From Endotrypanum monterogeii (Eukaryota; Euglenozoa; Kinetoplastea; Trypanosomatida; Trypanosomatidae): a stretch of 64,000 nt of DNA. The stretch is taken from the NCBI GenBank assembly GCA_000333855.2, contig CM007345.1, positions 316,298-380,297 of the forward strand, written 5' to 3'. Under the pieces are notes generated by a model that saw nothing but the letters and a program-made list of their open reading frames with translations, searched no databases and was not told the DNA's origin. The translations under genes were made by a program, and so were the position numbers. Position 1 is the first letter of the stretch. Every line of letters begins with the position of its first letter. Of this stretch, positions 42,101 through 52,900 are shown piece after piece.

Positions 42101-42808
42101 TCAGGGATAAAGCGCACTCCCGTGATACACAAACACGAGACCGCGTCCCCCTCGCTGACCCAATCCCGCGCAACGCTGAGCCGGTACACATCTCAACAGC
42201 AAGACGCCGGTTCCACGAGAGCATCGAATTCACCGATGTCGACAACGGCGCACGCTGCGCCACCGTTCCATCGCCACACAGCGGCATCACGCGCTGCCGT
42301 ACCCAAGGGGCCATGTCGTGGTATGCCCGCCGCCTCACACATCGATACCACAGCACGAGTCGAGGCAGTTGATCACACTGCAGAGCAGCGGTTGGCGCAC
42401 GAGCTGATGACGGCCTGTGGCGGCGACACGGAGGCGCTGCTGGAGTACTTCCGCGCCTTCGACAAGTCCGACACCGGATTTATCAACGAGCACGTCTGGC
42501 GATCCAGTTTGGAAGAGCTTTTCCGGCGAACAGAGGAAAGGAATGCGCCAGCGTGGGTTGTGGGCGAGTGTATGCGCCTCTCGCGCGTGCCGCTGGAACT
42601 CCACCATATTTCATCGTCTTCGTCGAAATCGAGCAACCGAATGTCAGCCTCCTGCTCTCTTTCTGCGGAGCATGCATTCTTGTCGCAGGTACCCCCGGCG
42701 ACGCGGCGCGCTCTGTGCTCGTACCGCTATGTCTTGGAGAAGCTCGGTTTTATTGGGAATGGTTCGAAGGAAGGGCCACTCTGCGCTGCGTCCCCCCTTC
42801 GTTTCTGA
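39170..42808 (+). CDS. large protein with four degenerate EF-hand-like modules
   Basis: 1212 residues from ATG 39170. Four EF-hand-like helix-loop-helix units are spread along a Ser/Pro/Thr/Arg-rich protein. Unit 1 is near 12-55 (loop DPARTGLLSYSE), unit 2 near 467-510 (RYLAPSSRDGTVLLSELQEAL), unit 3 near 895-945 (loop DRRRTGYISPSA), and unit 4 near 1090-1125 (loop DKSDTGFINEHV). All keep the central Gly and the hydrophobic position after it. None has the full set of acidic calcium ligands, and the position-12 Glu is present only in unit 1. They are probably structural, not calcium sensors. Long disordered linkers separate the units. A cytoskeletal or flagellar scaffold is plausible, given comparable EF-hand-like flagellar proteins, but this is not shown by the sequence. 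Confidence 0.75.
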   Translation: MTALSAGANLAAIHELKHLFCAADPARTGLLSYSEFAYTILRSGGTQEQVDALVEQFSAPPRAKRMVCYVALLDQLYDSIEAATEAHNPVNDGGVVHSPEVIPVVSPVRRTTSTSPVDTSEHSPLPIPPRLNRIAPPSWNTSRRSPSVTGHTFDATAFAPISRCARSAHQQYLRQAASSSPSFDRSVTHPDSRDSGTAIHASRASSIEACATYSAHPKRPLRLLCSNDSVASSHTPFRSQSTTCSSRFLESALGIAWATASLPPTRQKIPCAPSQAGTRASESASRSPSHEDVHGTSLEGPSAVRARDHRGAFVHDAISAPRHTADTAQYPRYPLPPNTECPRREGSTERMTRVAAEVCFRDRQQPPLKTEGSSTGAGQNYEGKMELSPNSTRALRDASIFTPSLLGPRASSLQPATPKGITRPAAPQSKITKASPMERCTSESRLRNPDDMRHRGDSGLIAAVPLLSLRDIFQRYLAPSSRDGTVLLSELQEALTTHGVDVHPLELEAVADSLELRAATVSITPNESSLHSHSLPKTLNSRMKMRVADDARLRGDSSHGWPSGNAADMNNAGPSTTMAIHELTTVTGSRDLSLSLVDFCVLISRLRPALIHRIRSASVWESAPSIGETEVRQSSQPPPDNPWGGACGTGSVSNGDSDDGASIEDVTVSPMTPATAPSATPKSAASSPSPTPSTPAPRQLQRQRHRLAGTHSADPHRPRDAISKQSTALWTSSSAAHPTARQLSNDRQFSVDYAWCQSQSGRVGEEKYDHGCSSERDAQPTAASQQRHKGLRMRSIKAAVPRRSKVPVWHEGVRAGKRRTHSSTAPSPTSASPSSLWSLTSPDEHNAPHQSQPRRTNISLEGASRDGASPPREEPYTPSSTAVAPRLAPHVLGTLQCTALALLRRCTEIDRRRTGYISPSAWRRVLREASPSLTDAEQFGVLEWVEARGHRSADGDDYRAVVEDMLAEADGDPFSPTSGIKRTPVIHKHETASPSLTQSRATLSRYTSQQQDAGSTRASNSPMSTTAHAAPPFHRHTAASRAAVPKGPCRGMPAASHIDTTARVEAVDHTAEQRLAHELMTACGGDTEALLEYFRAFDKSDTGFINEHVWRSSLEELFRRTEERNAPAWVVGECMRLSRVPLELHHISSSSSKSSNRMSASCSLSAEHAFLSQVPPATRRALCSYRYVLEKLGFIGNGSKEGPLCAASPLRF

Positions 42809-43315
42809 GGTGTTGCGGCACTTATTGTGACGAGACCTTCCCCCCCCCTCTACACACACACACACACACGCATACACACAGTCTACAGTGTTCTCACTCA
42901 TATGAAAAAAAAAATCAAAGTAAATATGTCTGAATTCCTTCCCTTGAAGGATTTTTTTTTTTTTTGAGGGGGTGGGGGCGAACCGCGAAGACAGCGGCTA
43001 TCACGCTCGACGACACCAAGTAATTCAGTCTGCACCAACCGGAGTCTGTGGTTGTGCGGATTTTTTTTTCCTCATCTATCTCCCAAAGGAGTCTAGGTGC
43101 CTCATCTCGAGTTCTCAAGCCTACATGTGGGCATTCACGCCGGCAGGTAGGGATCAATATGCCTGCTCCGGCACATCGCATCCGTTCATGCCACCTGTTC
43201 ACTTTGCCTTTTGCGCCACTTCTTCCGCACGGTTACTAACGTTACTTATACAACCATAAAATTACTCGTGACACTTGTTGCCGCCCGCCGCCCTCTCTCC
43301 CAAAATAATACTTCA

Positions 43316-43317
<2 letters not shown>

Positions 43318-43348
<31 letters not shown>

Positions 43349-43349
43349 T
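43318..43349. repeat. (TA)n microsatellite
   Basis: TA dinucleotides with one CA interruption near the start. Confidence 0.9.
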
Positions 43350-43440
43350 TCTCTGTGTCTGTGTATGGGATCCAACAGCTAACTAACGGTGTTGTATTGC
43401 CAGCCCTGCCTACATACCTCTATACATACACCCTGCGACT

Positions 43441-43471
43441 CTTTTTCGTTTTTTTTGTTTTGTTTTTACAG
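43441..43471 (+). promoter_or_regulatory. strong candidate spliced-leader acceptor for the dynein gene
   Basis: An almost pure T tract (43441-43468) ends in ACAG with AG at 43470-43471. The following 454 nt, up to the start codon at 43926, contain no ATG at all, which supports this as the dynein leader. Confidence 0.6.
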
Positions 43472-43925
43472 TATCTTGGGCACCCTCATCACAATCGACC
43501 CCGCACAGTGTCCTACTCGTGCGAGCCTAGGTCGCTCTTCGTGCTTGCCCGCATCTCACCTCTCTAGAGCCTCTTCTCGGCGGTACCGTGCTTCGCTCCT
43601 CCGTTGACATATTTTCTGACCCCACTCCCCTCCGCCGAACTGGGACGTTGTGTAGATTCTCTATCGTGTGCGCGCGCGTGTGTGTGTCTGAGTGTAAGGA
43701 AAGGGGGGCTACTCCTCTGTTTTCTGTACGCTAGATTTTCAGGATTGCCACTCCTCGCACTCGCACGTGGTGCTTCTCGAGTGTGTTATAAACTCGTCAG
43801 AGAAAGTAATTGACAAAGGCAAGTCCACACATTCAAACGCAGGGCATCACGCACACACCCCTGCTGCACAGCCGTGCTCATTTCTACTGTCTTGATTTCA
43901 TTTCGACTCCGGATACACACGCACG

Positions 43926-46900
43926 ATGGAGGATTCATTGTTGATGGCGGCGGAGGAGATGGGCGGCCGTATCGGTGACGTGTCCGAAGTCAACCGGCTC
44001 GTTCGGTCTGATCTAAGACACCACTACGTCTTTTCACGAATCAGGGACTTTCTGTCGGGCGGCGATGCTGCCAAGTCCGATGAGCTGATGCGCCAGCTGG
44101 ACCGCACCTTCACAGATGGCTCGGAGAACTTCATGATTGTGCATGAGCTGCTCCAGGGCACTGGCCCCAATACGCTGTTATTCACGTATCAACCAGCAAC
44201 TGTGGCAGCTGCCCCCTCTTCTGGAGCTGCGACAGCTGCGAAACCAGGGAACGGAGGTAATGCCGCCGCGGGTGCGGCTGGTGCCGACGAGGACGTGCTG
44301 CAGGTGGTGGACCCCTCAAAGGACTCCATTACCTACATAACGAAGCGCTTTGTCTACCTCTCCCGTGCTGACACAGGAGTCCCGATCAACAGCAAGGATG
44401 TCACGCAGGTGGTGCAAGAACTGTCGATGGGCATCATGCAAGGTAACGTACTCACCGGTTACGAGCATCTGCTGACGGAGGTGTACACGCCGCTGTTAAA
44501 CCGAATGCGCAACTGGGGCAAGAACACAGTGGACGAAAAGAATCAATTCATCGTGAACCTTATGCAGTACGCGGATCGCGTTGGTGAGCTCCAGCAAATG
44601 AAAGACGACACCGCAACCCTGGCGCCGGTGAGCCAGACAACGTGGAAGCAGCTGCGGAGTGGTGGTGTCAGCAAGCGCGGAGGCGCGAGCGACATCTCGG
44701 TTGTAGACAGTCTCGCACAGTCCGTGGAGAAGTGGATACAGGCGGTGAACCGCGCTGTGGAGCAAGCGCCGAACTACGAAGCGGAGCTGCAGGACGAACG
44801 CGCCGGTCCGAAGACGGAGAAAGAGCTTTGGAAGGCGCGGCTTGCCAAGTTGCAGCTGCTTGAGGAGCAGCTACAGCGGGTCTCAGCTGCTCAGGCGGTG
44901 CAGTATCTGCGCGAGGCGCGCAACCCCATTGTGGCGCAGTGGACGGAGATGGACACAAACTTAACGGAGGCGTTGGCGGAGGCGCAGGAGAATGTCAAGT
45001 ACCTGCAGTCTTTGGACCCCTACTTCGATGTACTATATTCCTCCAATCTGCAGCGTATCATGACAATTATGCCGACTCTCATCACAAACATTCGCATGAT
45101 GTACACCATCGCCCGCTACTACCCCACTCGCGAGCACATGACGGTACTTTTCTTCAAGGTCACCAATGAAATTGTGCTGGCGTGCAAGCGTGCCATCAAC
45201 CCGTCCGGCACGCGCTCGCGCATCTGGGACATGACACACGACGTTGCCTCGTTGCAGGACCTCATAAGTCGTCTGCAGGCAACCGCGAAGCTGAATGAGG
45301 TGTATATTCAGGAATACCGCAAGGCGCAGGAGTATTTCATCTCCCACGTCGCGAGCAGCGGCGGCCGCCTCTTCGACTTTGACGAGCTTCGCTTTCTCGG
45401 CCACTTCAATCTGTTCGCCAAGCGCGTGGATAAGCTGATTACGGTGTTCAGGAAAGTGGAGCAATTCCGTCTGCTTAAAAGCTTCAACGTGGATCAGATG
45501 GCGAGTCTATTGCCACGCTTTGACGAATACCTCGGCCACCTGCGTGGCAAGACGACAGACATTCTCGATGTGCACGACAACAACAAGTTCGATGTAGAGT
45601 TCAAGATTTTTGAAAGCCGGCTCTCGGAACTGGAGACATCGATGCAGGTCGCCATTAACTCCTCGTTCGAAAACATTACGTCTACCGACAACGCCCTGCT
45701 GCTGCTGAAGAAATACCAGAAAATCCTTCAGTCTGAGACGTTTGCGGCAGACCTCGAGTCCAAATATCTCGTCATCTTCCATAGCTACGGTTTGGAGCTG
45801 GAGAAGGATCAGAAGACTTATGAACGGTATAAAGAGGACCCACCGATGGCGCGCAACATGACGCCAGTTGCCGGCGCAGTCAGCTGGTCCCGCCAGCTCC
45901 TACGCCACATCAAGGAACCGATGGACAAGTTCAAGACAAACAGTACCATCATGGCCAACACGAAAGACAGCAAAAAAGTTATTCGGACATACAACAAAGT
46001 CTCAATCGCACTGCTAGAGTTTGAGGCTATTTGGCTTGACTCATGGACACGCTCTATCGAGTCGAGCAAAGCGGGCATGAACGCGACGCTGCTCGTGCGC
46101 CACGAAGGTCGTCTCTTCGTGAATTTCGATAGTGAAATCAACCAGCTCATCAAGGAGACCCGCTCGTTGATGCTACTCGGCGACATCGAAGCACCACCGG
46201 CTGCCAAGGCGCTGCTCATGCAGGAGCAGAAGCTAAAAGTTTTCTATAACGAGCTTACGTTCCTCGTAAAAGAATACGAGCGCGTTGTTGGCTACCCTGG
46301 CGAGCACGGTCGCTGCGCCATCATTGGGATTACCCGTTCTCTTCTGCAGCCAGCCATCGAGCGGCTCGACGCGATCATTCGTCCCGGCGAGACAACCCTG
46401 ACGTGGACGTCCATGAACGTTGATGCATACCTAGAGCGTGTGCGCGACGCCATCAACGAGCTTGACCACCTTGTGGGCAAAGTCAATGAGACTGTGATGC
46501 ACCGTATTCAGTCGAACCTCAAGGCGGTGTCGTCGACGCTGCTGGTGAACCTCTTCGAGGAGCACATCTCGCTGGATCAATTCGTGCAGCTGCAGGAGCG
46601 CCACCTACGTCAGCAATGCGAGGTGATGAATGTGAAAAACCGTGAGGTCCAGAGTGCGGTCGACGATATAGTAGACCTGATCGTACGCCATAACATGGCA
46701 CACGCTCATCAAAAGGTCAAGAAAGGCAGCACGATCGCAGGTGATGAGCCGGCATCCAGCGCGCTGGTGTCTGTGAGAGAGACTGAGGTGTCTGCCGTCA
46801 CGGCTAGCTCGATGAACGCCACCACCCAGGAGAAGGTGCGAGTACTGAAGGGTCATTTCCACCGCCTCATGTTTAAGGCGATTCTCACCAGCACGACACG

Positions 46901-49900
46901 GTCGCTGAACCTGCTAAAGAAGCGCGTCGGCACACGCAATCGCGTCGCCTTCCTCTTCTCCGAAACACCGCTCTTCGATGCGGATGTGCAGTTGCTGAGC
47001 GCGGAGCCGTATCTCTTCCTCAGCCCCTCCCTGGATGAGGTTCAGATGACCATCAATCAGTGTGCGACGGGGATATTGTCGTGCAGCAAGTACATGACGC
47101 GCTGGAAGTACTTCAGTGAGGAGAGTGCGAGCTTCTATGAAGAGATCGCCTGCAACAAGGAGGTGGTGAAGGTGGTGCTGCTGCTCACCGGCAGTGTGCA
47201 TGGACTGAAGAAGCAGGTCATGGAGTATCTCGGACATCTGCGGAAATACGAGGCCATCTGGAAGGACGACAAGGACGAGACGTACGAAGAGTTCCTCCGA
47301 CAGAACCCGACGCTCGACGACTACGAGGCGAAGCTCGGCGAGTATGTGGCGCTGGAAGAGGAGGTAAAGGGACTGACCCCGTGCTTCAACGTTGGCAGTC
47401 TTTCCCTGCAAAACAAGTCACTGCAGCTGGAGTTGCTGCAGCGCATTCGCAGCTGGAAAGAAGTTTATATTAATAAACTGTACGCCCAGGCGCAGCACCA
47501 GCTCGACGAACTTACTTTCAAGATGGAGGAGGAGGCACATCAGCTACAGATGCCGATTCCAGACCAGGACAAGCTGGAGGATCTGCGCGTGCTCATGAAC
47601 ACCCTACACGATATCCGTGATCGCGAGTCCCTCGTCGAGTTCCAGTTCTTGCCGGTGCAGCAGTCGTACGGTCTCCTCCAGCGTTACACATCGATTGTCC
47701 CGAAGGAGGAGACAGACCGTGTCGAGGATCTGCGCATTAAGTGGCGGAAGCTGCACAAGACTGCACAGAGTCGAACCGATGACATCAATAGCATGCAACA
47801 CGGCTTCAAAAAGGGGTTGACTCAAGAGGTTCAGAAATTCGGGGCTGAGGTGGTCGCGTTCCGGAACGACTACGACGCGAATGGGCCGATGGTGGAGGGC
47901 CTTCCGCCGCAGGAGGCGATGGAGCGACTGAAGCGGTTTCAGCGTCAGTTTGACGACAAATACCGCAAGTGGATGACGTACATGGCTGGCGAGGAGCTCT
48001 TCGGGTTGCCTGTGCATAAATACCCCGAATTGGTGAAGACAAAGAAGGAACTCGAGCTGCTCGACAAGCTTTATACCCTGTACATCAACGTGCTGCAGAA
48101 GGTGAACGGCTACAATGATATCCTCTGGTGCGATCTCGACTTCGACGCAGTGTGCGAGGAGGTGAGTGTGTTTGTTAGTCAGTGCAGGCGCCTGCCCAAG
48201 TCGCTGCGCGACTGGGACGCGTATGTGGAGCTGAAGACGATCCTGGACAACTTCATGGAGCTGCAGCCCGTCATTCAGGAACTGAAGAGTCCGGCAGTCG
48301 TGGAGCGACACTGGCAAGAAATTATGAAGGTGTCGGGCCATAAGTGGCGCACTGACCCGGACTTGTTTAAGCTGCAGGACCTTGTGGATGCGCAGCTGCT
48401 GAGCGTTGTGGAGGAGGTTGTCGACATCGCATCCTCCTCAGCGCGCGAGGCGGAGATCGAGGCAAAGTTTCGCGTTCAGGAAGGAATTTGGAAAGACCAA
48501 GAACTGCACTTCAGCGAGTTCAAGCACCGCGGCCCGATCATTCTCAAGGGTGACGACACCAGCATCGTCCGCGAAGGGCTCGAAGAGTCGTCGCTGGCGG
48601 TTAACTCCATGCTGTCTTCCCGGTACTGTGCCTTTATGCGTGAGAACATACAAGGCTTCTTGCAGAAACTGGTGAAGGTGAGTGAGACGATCACTCTATG
48701 GACAGAGGTGCAGTTCACGTGGCAGTACCTCGAGGCTGTGTTCGCCGGAGGTGACATCATGAAGCAGCTGCCACAGGAGGCGAAGCGCTTTGCTATGATC
48801 GACAAGCAATGGCAGAAGATTATGAACAAGGCCAATGAGACGCCCAATGTGATCGTCTTCTGTTACGAGAACGAGCTGCTGCAGAACTTGCCAACCCTGA
48901 AAGAGCAGCTGGATGAGTGCCAGCGTAAGCTTTCCCTTTACCTCGAGCAGAAACGTAACCTCTTCCCACGCTTCTATTTTGTGTCCGACACCGTGCTTCT
49001 GGAGATTCTCTCGCAGGCGAGCGACCCGCAGTCGATCCAGCCGCATCTGGCATCCATCTTCGATGGTCTGTCGGCCGTGACGTTCGACCGCGTGAAGCCA
49101 AAGACGGCTGGTATGTTGCCCTACTACCAGGTGGTGGAAATGCTCTCAGCTGAGGGACAGGTGCTGTCCATGCACGAGCCCACCCCGTGCGTCGGCAATG
49201 TCGAGGATTGGCTAACGCGGCTTTGCACGGGTATGACAGACACGGTGCGCGAGGTGGTGAAGGCGAGTGTGACAGAGTTGCCCACACTACTGAACAACAC
49301 AGCGTACCTCGGCACCATCATTGACCGTTACCCAGCACAAGTGGCGCTGCTAATGCTTCAACTTTTTTGGACGGCCGATGTCACAGACTGCATCCACCGC
49401 GGTGTGATGCGGGCGCGCGGCAAGGAGGCTGCGTCGGCTCGCTCGAAATGTGATTCCGTGAAGAACTACCTCGTGAACATCACCACATCACCGGAGCTGG
49501 AGAGGAAACCACTGAGGATGCGCACAAATATCGAGACACTCATCACCATTCAGGTGCATCAGCAGGAGGTCTTCATGGATTTGCAGAAGGCCAGCATCAA
49601 AGACGTGACGCATTTCGATTGGCTTAAGCAGGCGCGCTTCTACTACCGCCCGGAGCGGGACGCCACCATTATCTCTATCGCCGACTCCGACACGGAGTAC
49701 TGTAACGAGTACCTCGGTGTCAAGGAGCGCCTTGTCATCACACCGCTGACGGATCGATGCTACATTACATTGTCGCAGGCACTGGCGATGTACATGGGTG
49801 GCGCGCCGGCTGGCCCGGCCGGTACTGGCAAAACAGAGACGACGAAGGATCTCGCGCGCACGTATGGAAAGTTTTGTGTCGTCTTTAACTGCTCCGATCA

Positions 49901-52900
49901 ATTGGATCGCCACGCCATGGGGAAGATCATCCGTGGTCTGTCGCAGGCGAACGCATGGGGCTGCTTCGATGAGTTCAACCGTATCGACCTTCCTGTGCTG
50001 TCTGTCGTTGCACAGCAGGTAAGTTGTGTTCTGCAGGCTCTGAAGCAGCACAAGGAGAAATTCATTTTCATTGATGGGCAGCTAACAGACTTAATGCCCG
50101 GCGTCGGCTTTTTCATTACCATGAACCCTGGATACGCCGGTCGTCAAGAGCTACCTGAAAATCTGAAGATTCTTTTCCGTGGTGTGACCATGATGGTACC
50201 CGATCGCCAGACCATTATGAAGGTGAAGCTTGCCTCGCAAGGCTACAGTCAAGATGAGTTGCTCAGCAAAAAATTCTTTATTCTCTATAAACTATGCGAG
50301 GAGCAGCTGTCGAAGCAGCGCCACTACGACTTTGGCCTTCGTAACATTTTGTCGGTGCTGCGTACGGCTGGCGCGGTGCTGCGCCGAAGTCCTGGAAAGG
50401 ACGAGGAGGAGCTCTTCATGCGCACCCTGCGTGACATGAATCTGTCGAAGCTTGTGTTCGAAGACATAGACCTCTTCGACTCCCTGCTGCGCGACATGTT
50501 CCCTGGTCGCCAGTTTGTGAAGGGCACGCACCCGGAGATCGAGACGGAGCTGAAGAATGTCGTCGAAGAGAAGGGCCTGGTCTATTGGACACCGTGGGTC
50601 AGCAAGGTGCTGCAGTTGTACGAGACAAAGCTGGTGCGTCACGGCATTATGGTGGTGGGCCCTGCGATGTGCGGCAAGACGCAGTGCTACGACGCCATGA
50701 CGGACACGCTGTCGCGCACCACCGTGCCGCACCAGCAGCTGCGCATGAACCCCAAAGCCATCACAGCACCACAGATGTTCGGCCGCGTAGACGTGGCCGG
50801 CGACTGGCACGACGGTGTGTTTTCATCGCTTTGGCGGCAGGCGGTTCGGAATGCAAAGAAGAGGAACATCTGGATCGTGTGTGATGGTCCTGTGGACGCC
50901 ATTTGGATTGAGAATTTGAACACCGTCTTGGATGACAACAAACTGCTGACGCTGGCCAACGGAGACCGCATTCAAATGAGCGACACCATGAAGTGTTGTT
51001 TTGAGGTGGAGAACTTGGCCAACGCGTCCCCGGCGACCGTCTCTCGGGCAGGTATCGTGTATATATCGGACGTTATTCTGGGCTGGATGCCTGTCCTGGA
51101 ATCACGCTTGCGCGCCAAGATGAATGTGGATGGGCATGTGCTGCCGCGTGACGTGGTGAAGCCGTGTCAGCCACAGCTGGCGGAGAAGCTGCTCTCCATA
51201 TTCCTCCCCTTTGACCCGGAGACAAATACGGTGCCAGAGAGCTGCCTCACCAACAAAATCGCGGAGTTTTACAGCCGCGAGTGCACGGTGGTGATGCGCA
51301 CATCTGTGGCCCACCTCGTCGAGAACGCGTTCCATATTGCTGTTGCCCTCGGCGACGAGATCGGTGACGGCGTCGCCGTATCGCATCAGATGGCAGAAAA
51401 GATCTTCTGGTTCTCCATCTCATGGGCATTCGGTGGCACCTTGGAGCTACGGGACCGAAAGAAGTTTGATCAGTTCGTGCGCACCAAATTCTCCGCGCTT
51501 CCGGCGCCGGCGGAGGGCCAAATCTTCGACTTCTCGTTGAACTGCAAGACCGGCGACTGGGAGCCGTGGTCCAAGTACTTGGAGGAGTGGCGGTACCCGG
51601 GCGACGACCGGCTGGACTTCTCTTCACTCTTCATCCCAACGGCGGACTCGATACGACTGCACTACCTCGCCAGGTATAACTTTCTGCAGAATCGCCCGAC
51701 GCTCTTTATCGGTGTCAGCGGTACAGCCAAGACCGTTACGGTGGAGCAGTTCCTCGCAGGCGTCAAGGCTGAGGACGACCAAAGCAACTTCCGCAAGGTG
51801 AACTTCTCCTCCATGACGCTGCCGCAAAACTTCTACAACACACTGGAGGACATGACCGAGAAGAAAATGGGGTCGAACTACGGTCCGAAGAACTGCGAAC
51901 GCCTCAGCGTCTTCATCGACGACATCAACATGCCAGAAATCAACGAGTGGGGTGACCAGATCACCAATGAGATTGTGCGCCAGGTGGTGGAGATGAGTCA
52001 GGTGTATGATCTTAGCAAGCCTGGTCTGCGGCGCGAGTTCAAGGGGCTGATCTTTATGGCCGCCATGTCGCACCCGTCCGGTGGCAAGAACGACATCCCG
52101 AATAGACTGAAGCGGCACTTCACGGTACTGAACATGCCGCTGCCGGAGGAGGCGAACATTCAGCAAATCTTTGGCACCCTCTTTGAGGGTCGCTTCTGTA
52201 CCGATAACTACGTCTCGAGCGTGCAGGATATCGCGCGCATGCTGACGAAGATGTCCATCAGCTTCTGGGAAATGATTGGTAAACGTATGCTGCCGACGCC
52301 GGACAAGTTTCATTACTTCTTCAACCTGCGCGATCTCTCGCTGATCACGCAAGGCGTCATGCTCGCGGGTATGTTCGCCGACCCTGACCGGCCGGAGAAG
52401 CGTGCGTACAGTAAGCCGTGGGAGACCATCCCTGATGCCGTCACGCTGCTGCGTGTGTGGAAGCACGAGTGCGCGCGAGTGTTCAGTGACAAGCTCAACA
52501 GCGTCAACGACAAGCGGTGGTTTGACGAGAATCTTCAGAACTGCGTACAGGAGCACCTGTCAGCGACGCCATATAAAGACTTGGTGGAGCAGGTGAGGGA
52601 GCCAATGTACATGGCCAATTTCATGCGCGATCCCATCATGGATCCTGAGACAGGTGAACAGATTGAACCCCCTCCGCGCGTCTATGAGTTGGTGCCATCG
52701 ATGGAGGCTGTCCTAGCGCGCCTGGTAAGCGCAATGCAGCTCCACAACGAGACTCCGACGGGTCGCGTGAAGAAGCTCAATCTTGTCCTATTCGAGGCTG
52801 CGCTGAAGAACGTGTGCCGCATCTCTCGCGGTCTCTCCCTGCCCCGTGGCAACCTGCTGCTCGTCGGCGTCGGCGGCAGTGGCAAGCAGTCCTTGGCCCG

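Larger units (their letters stand above)
42809..43925. other. intergenic region and long dynein leader
   Basis: No gene seen. It contains CA and T runs, a TA tract at 43318-43349, and a very strong pyrimidine tract with AG at 43470-43471. Confidence 0.75.
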
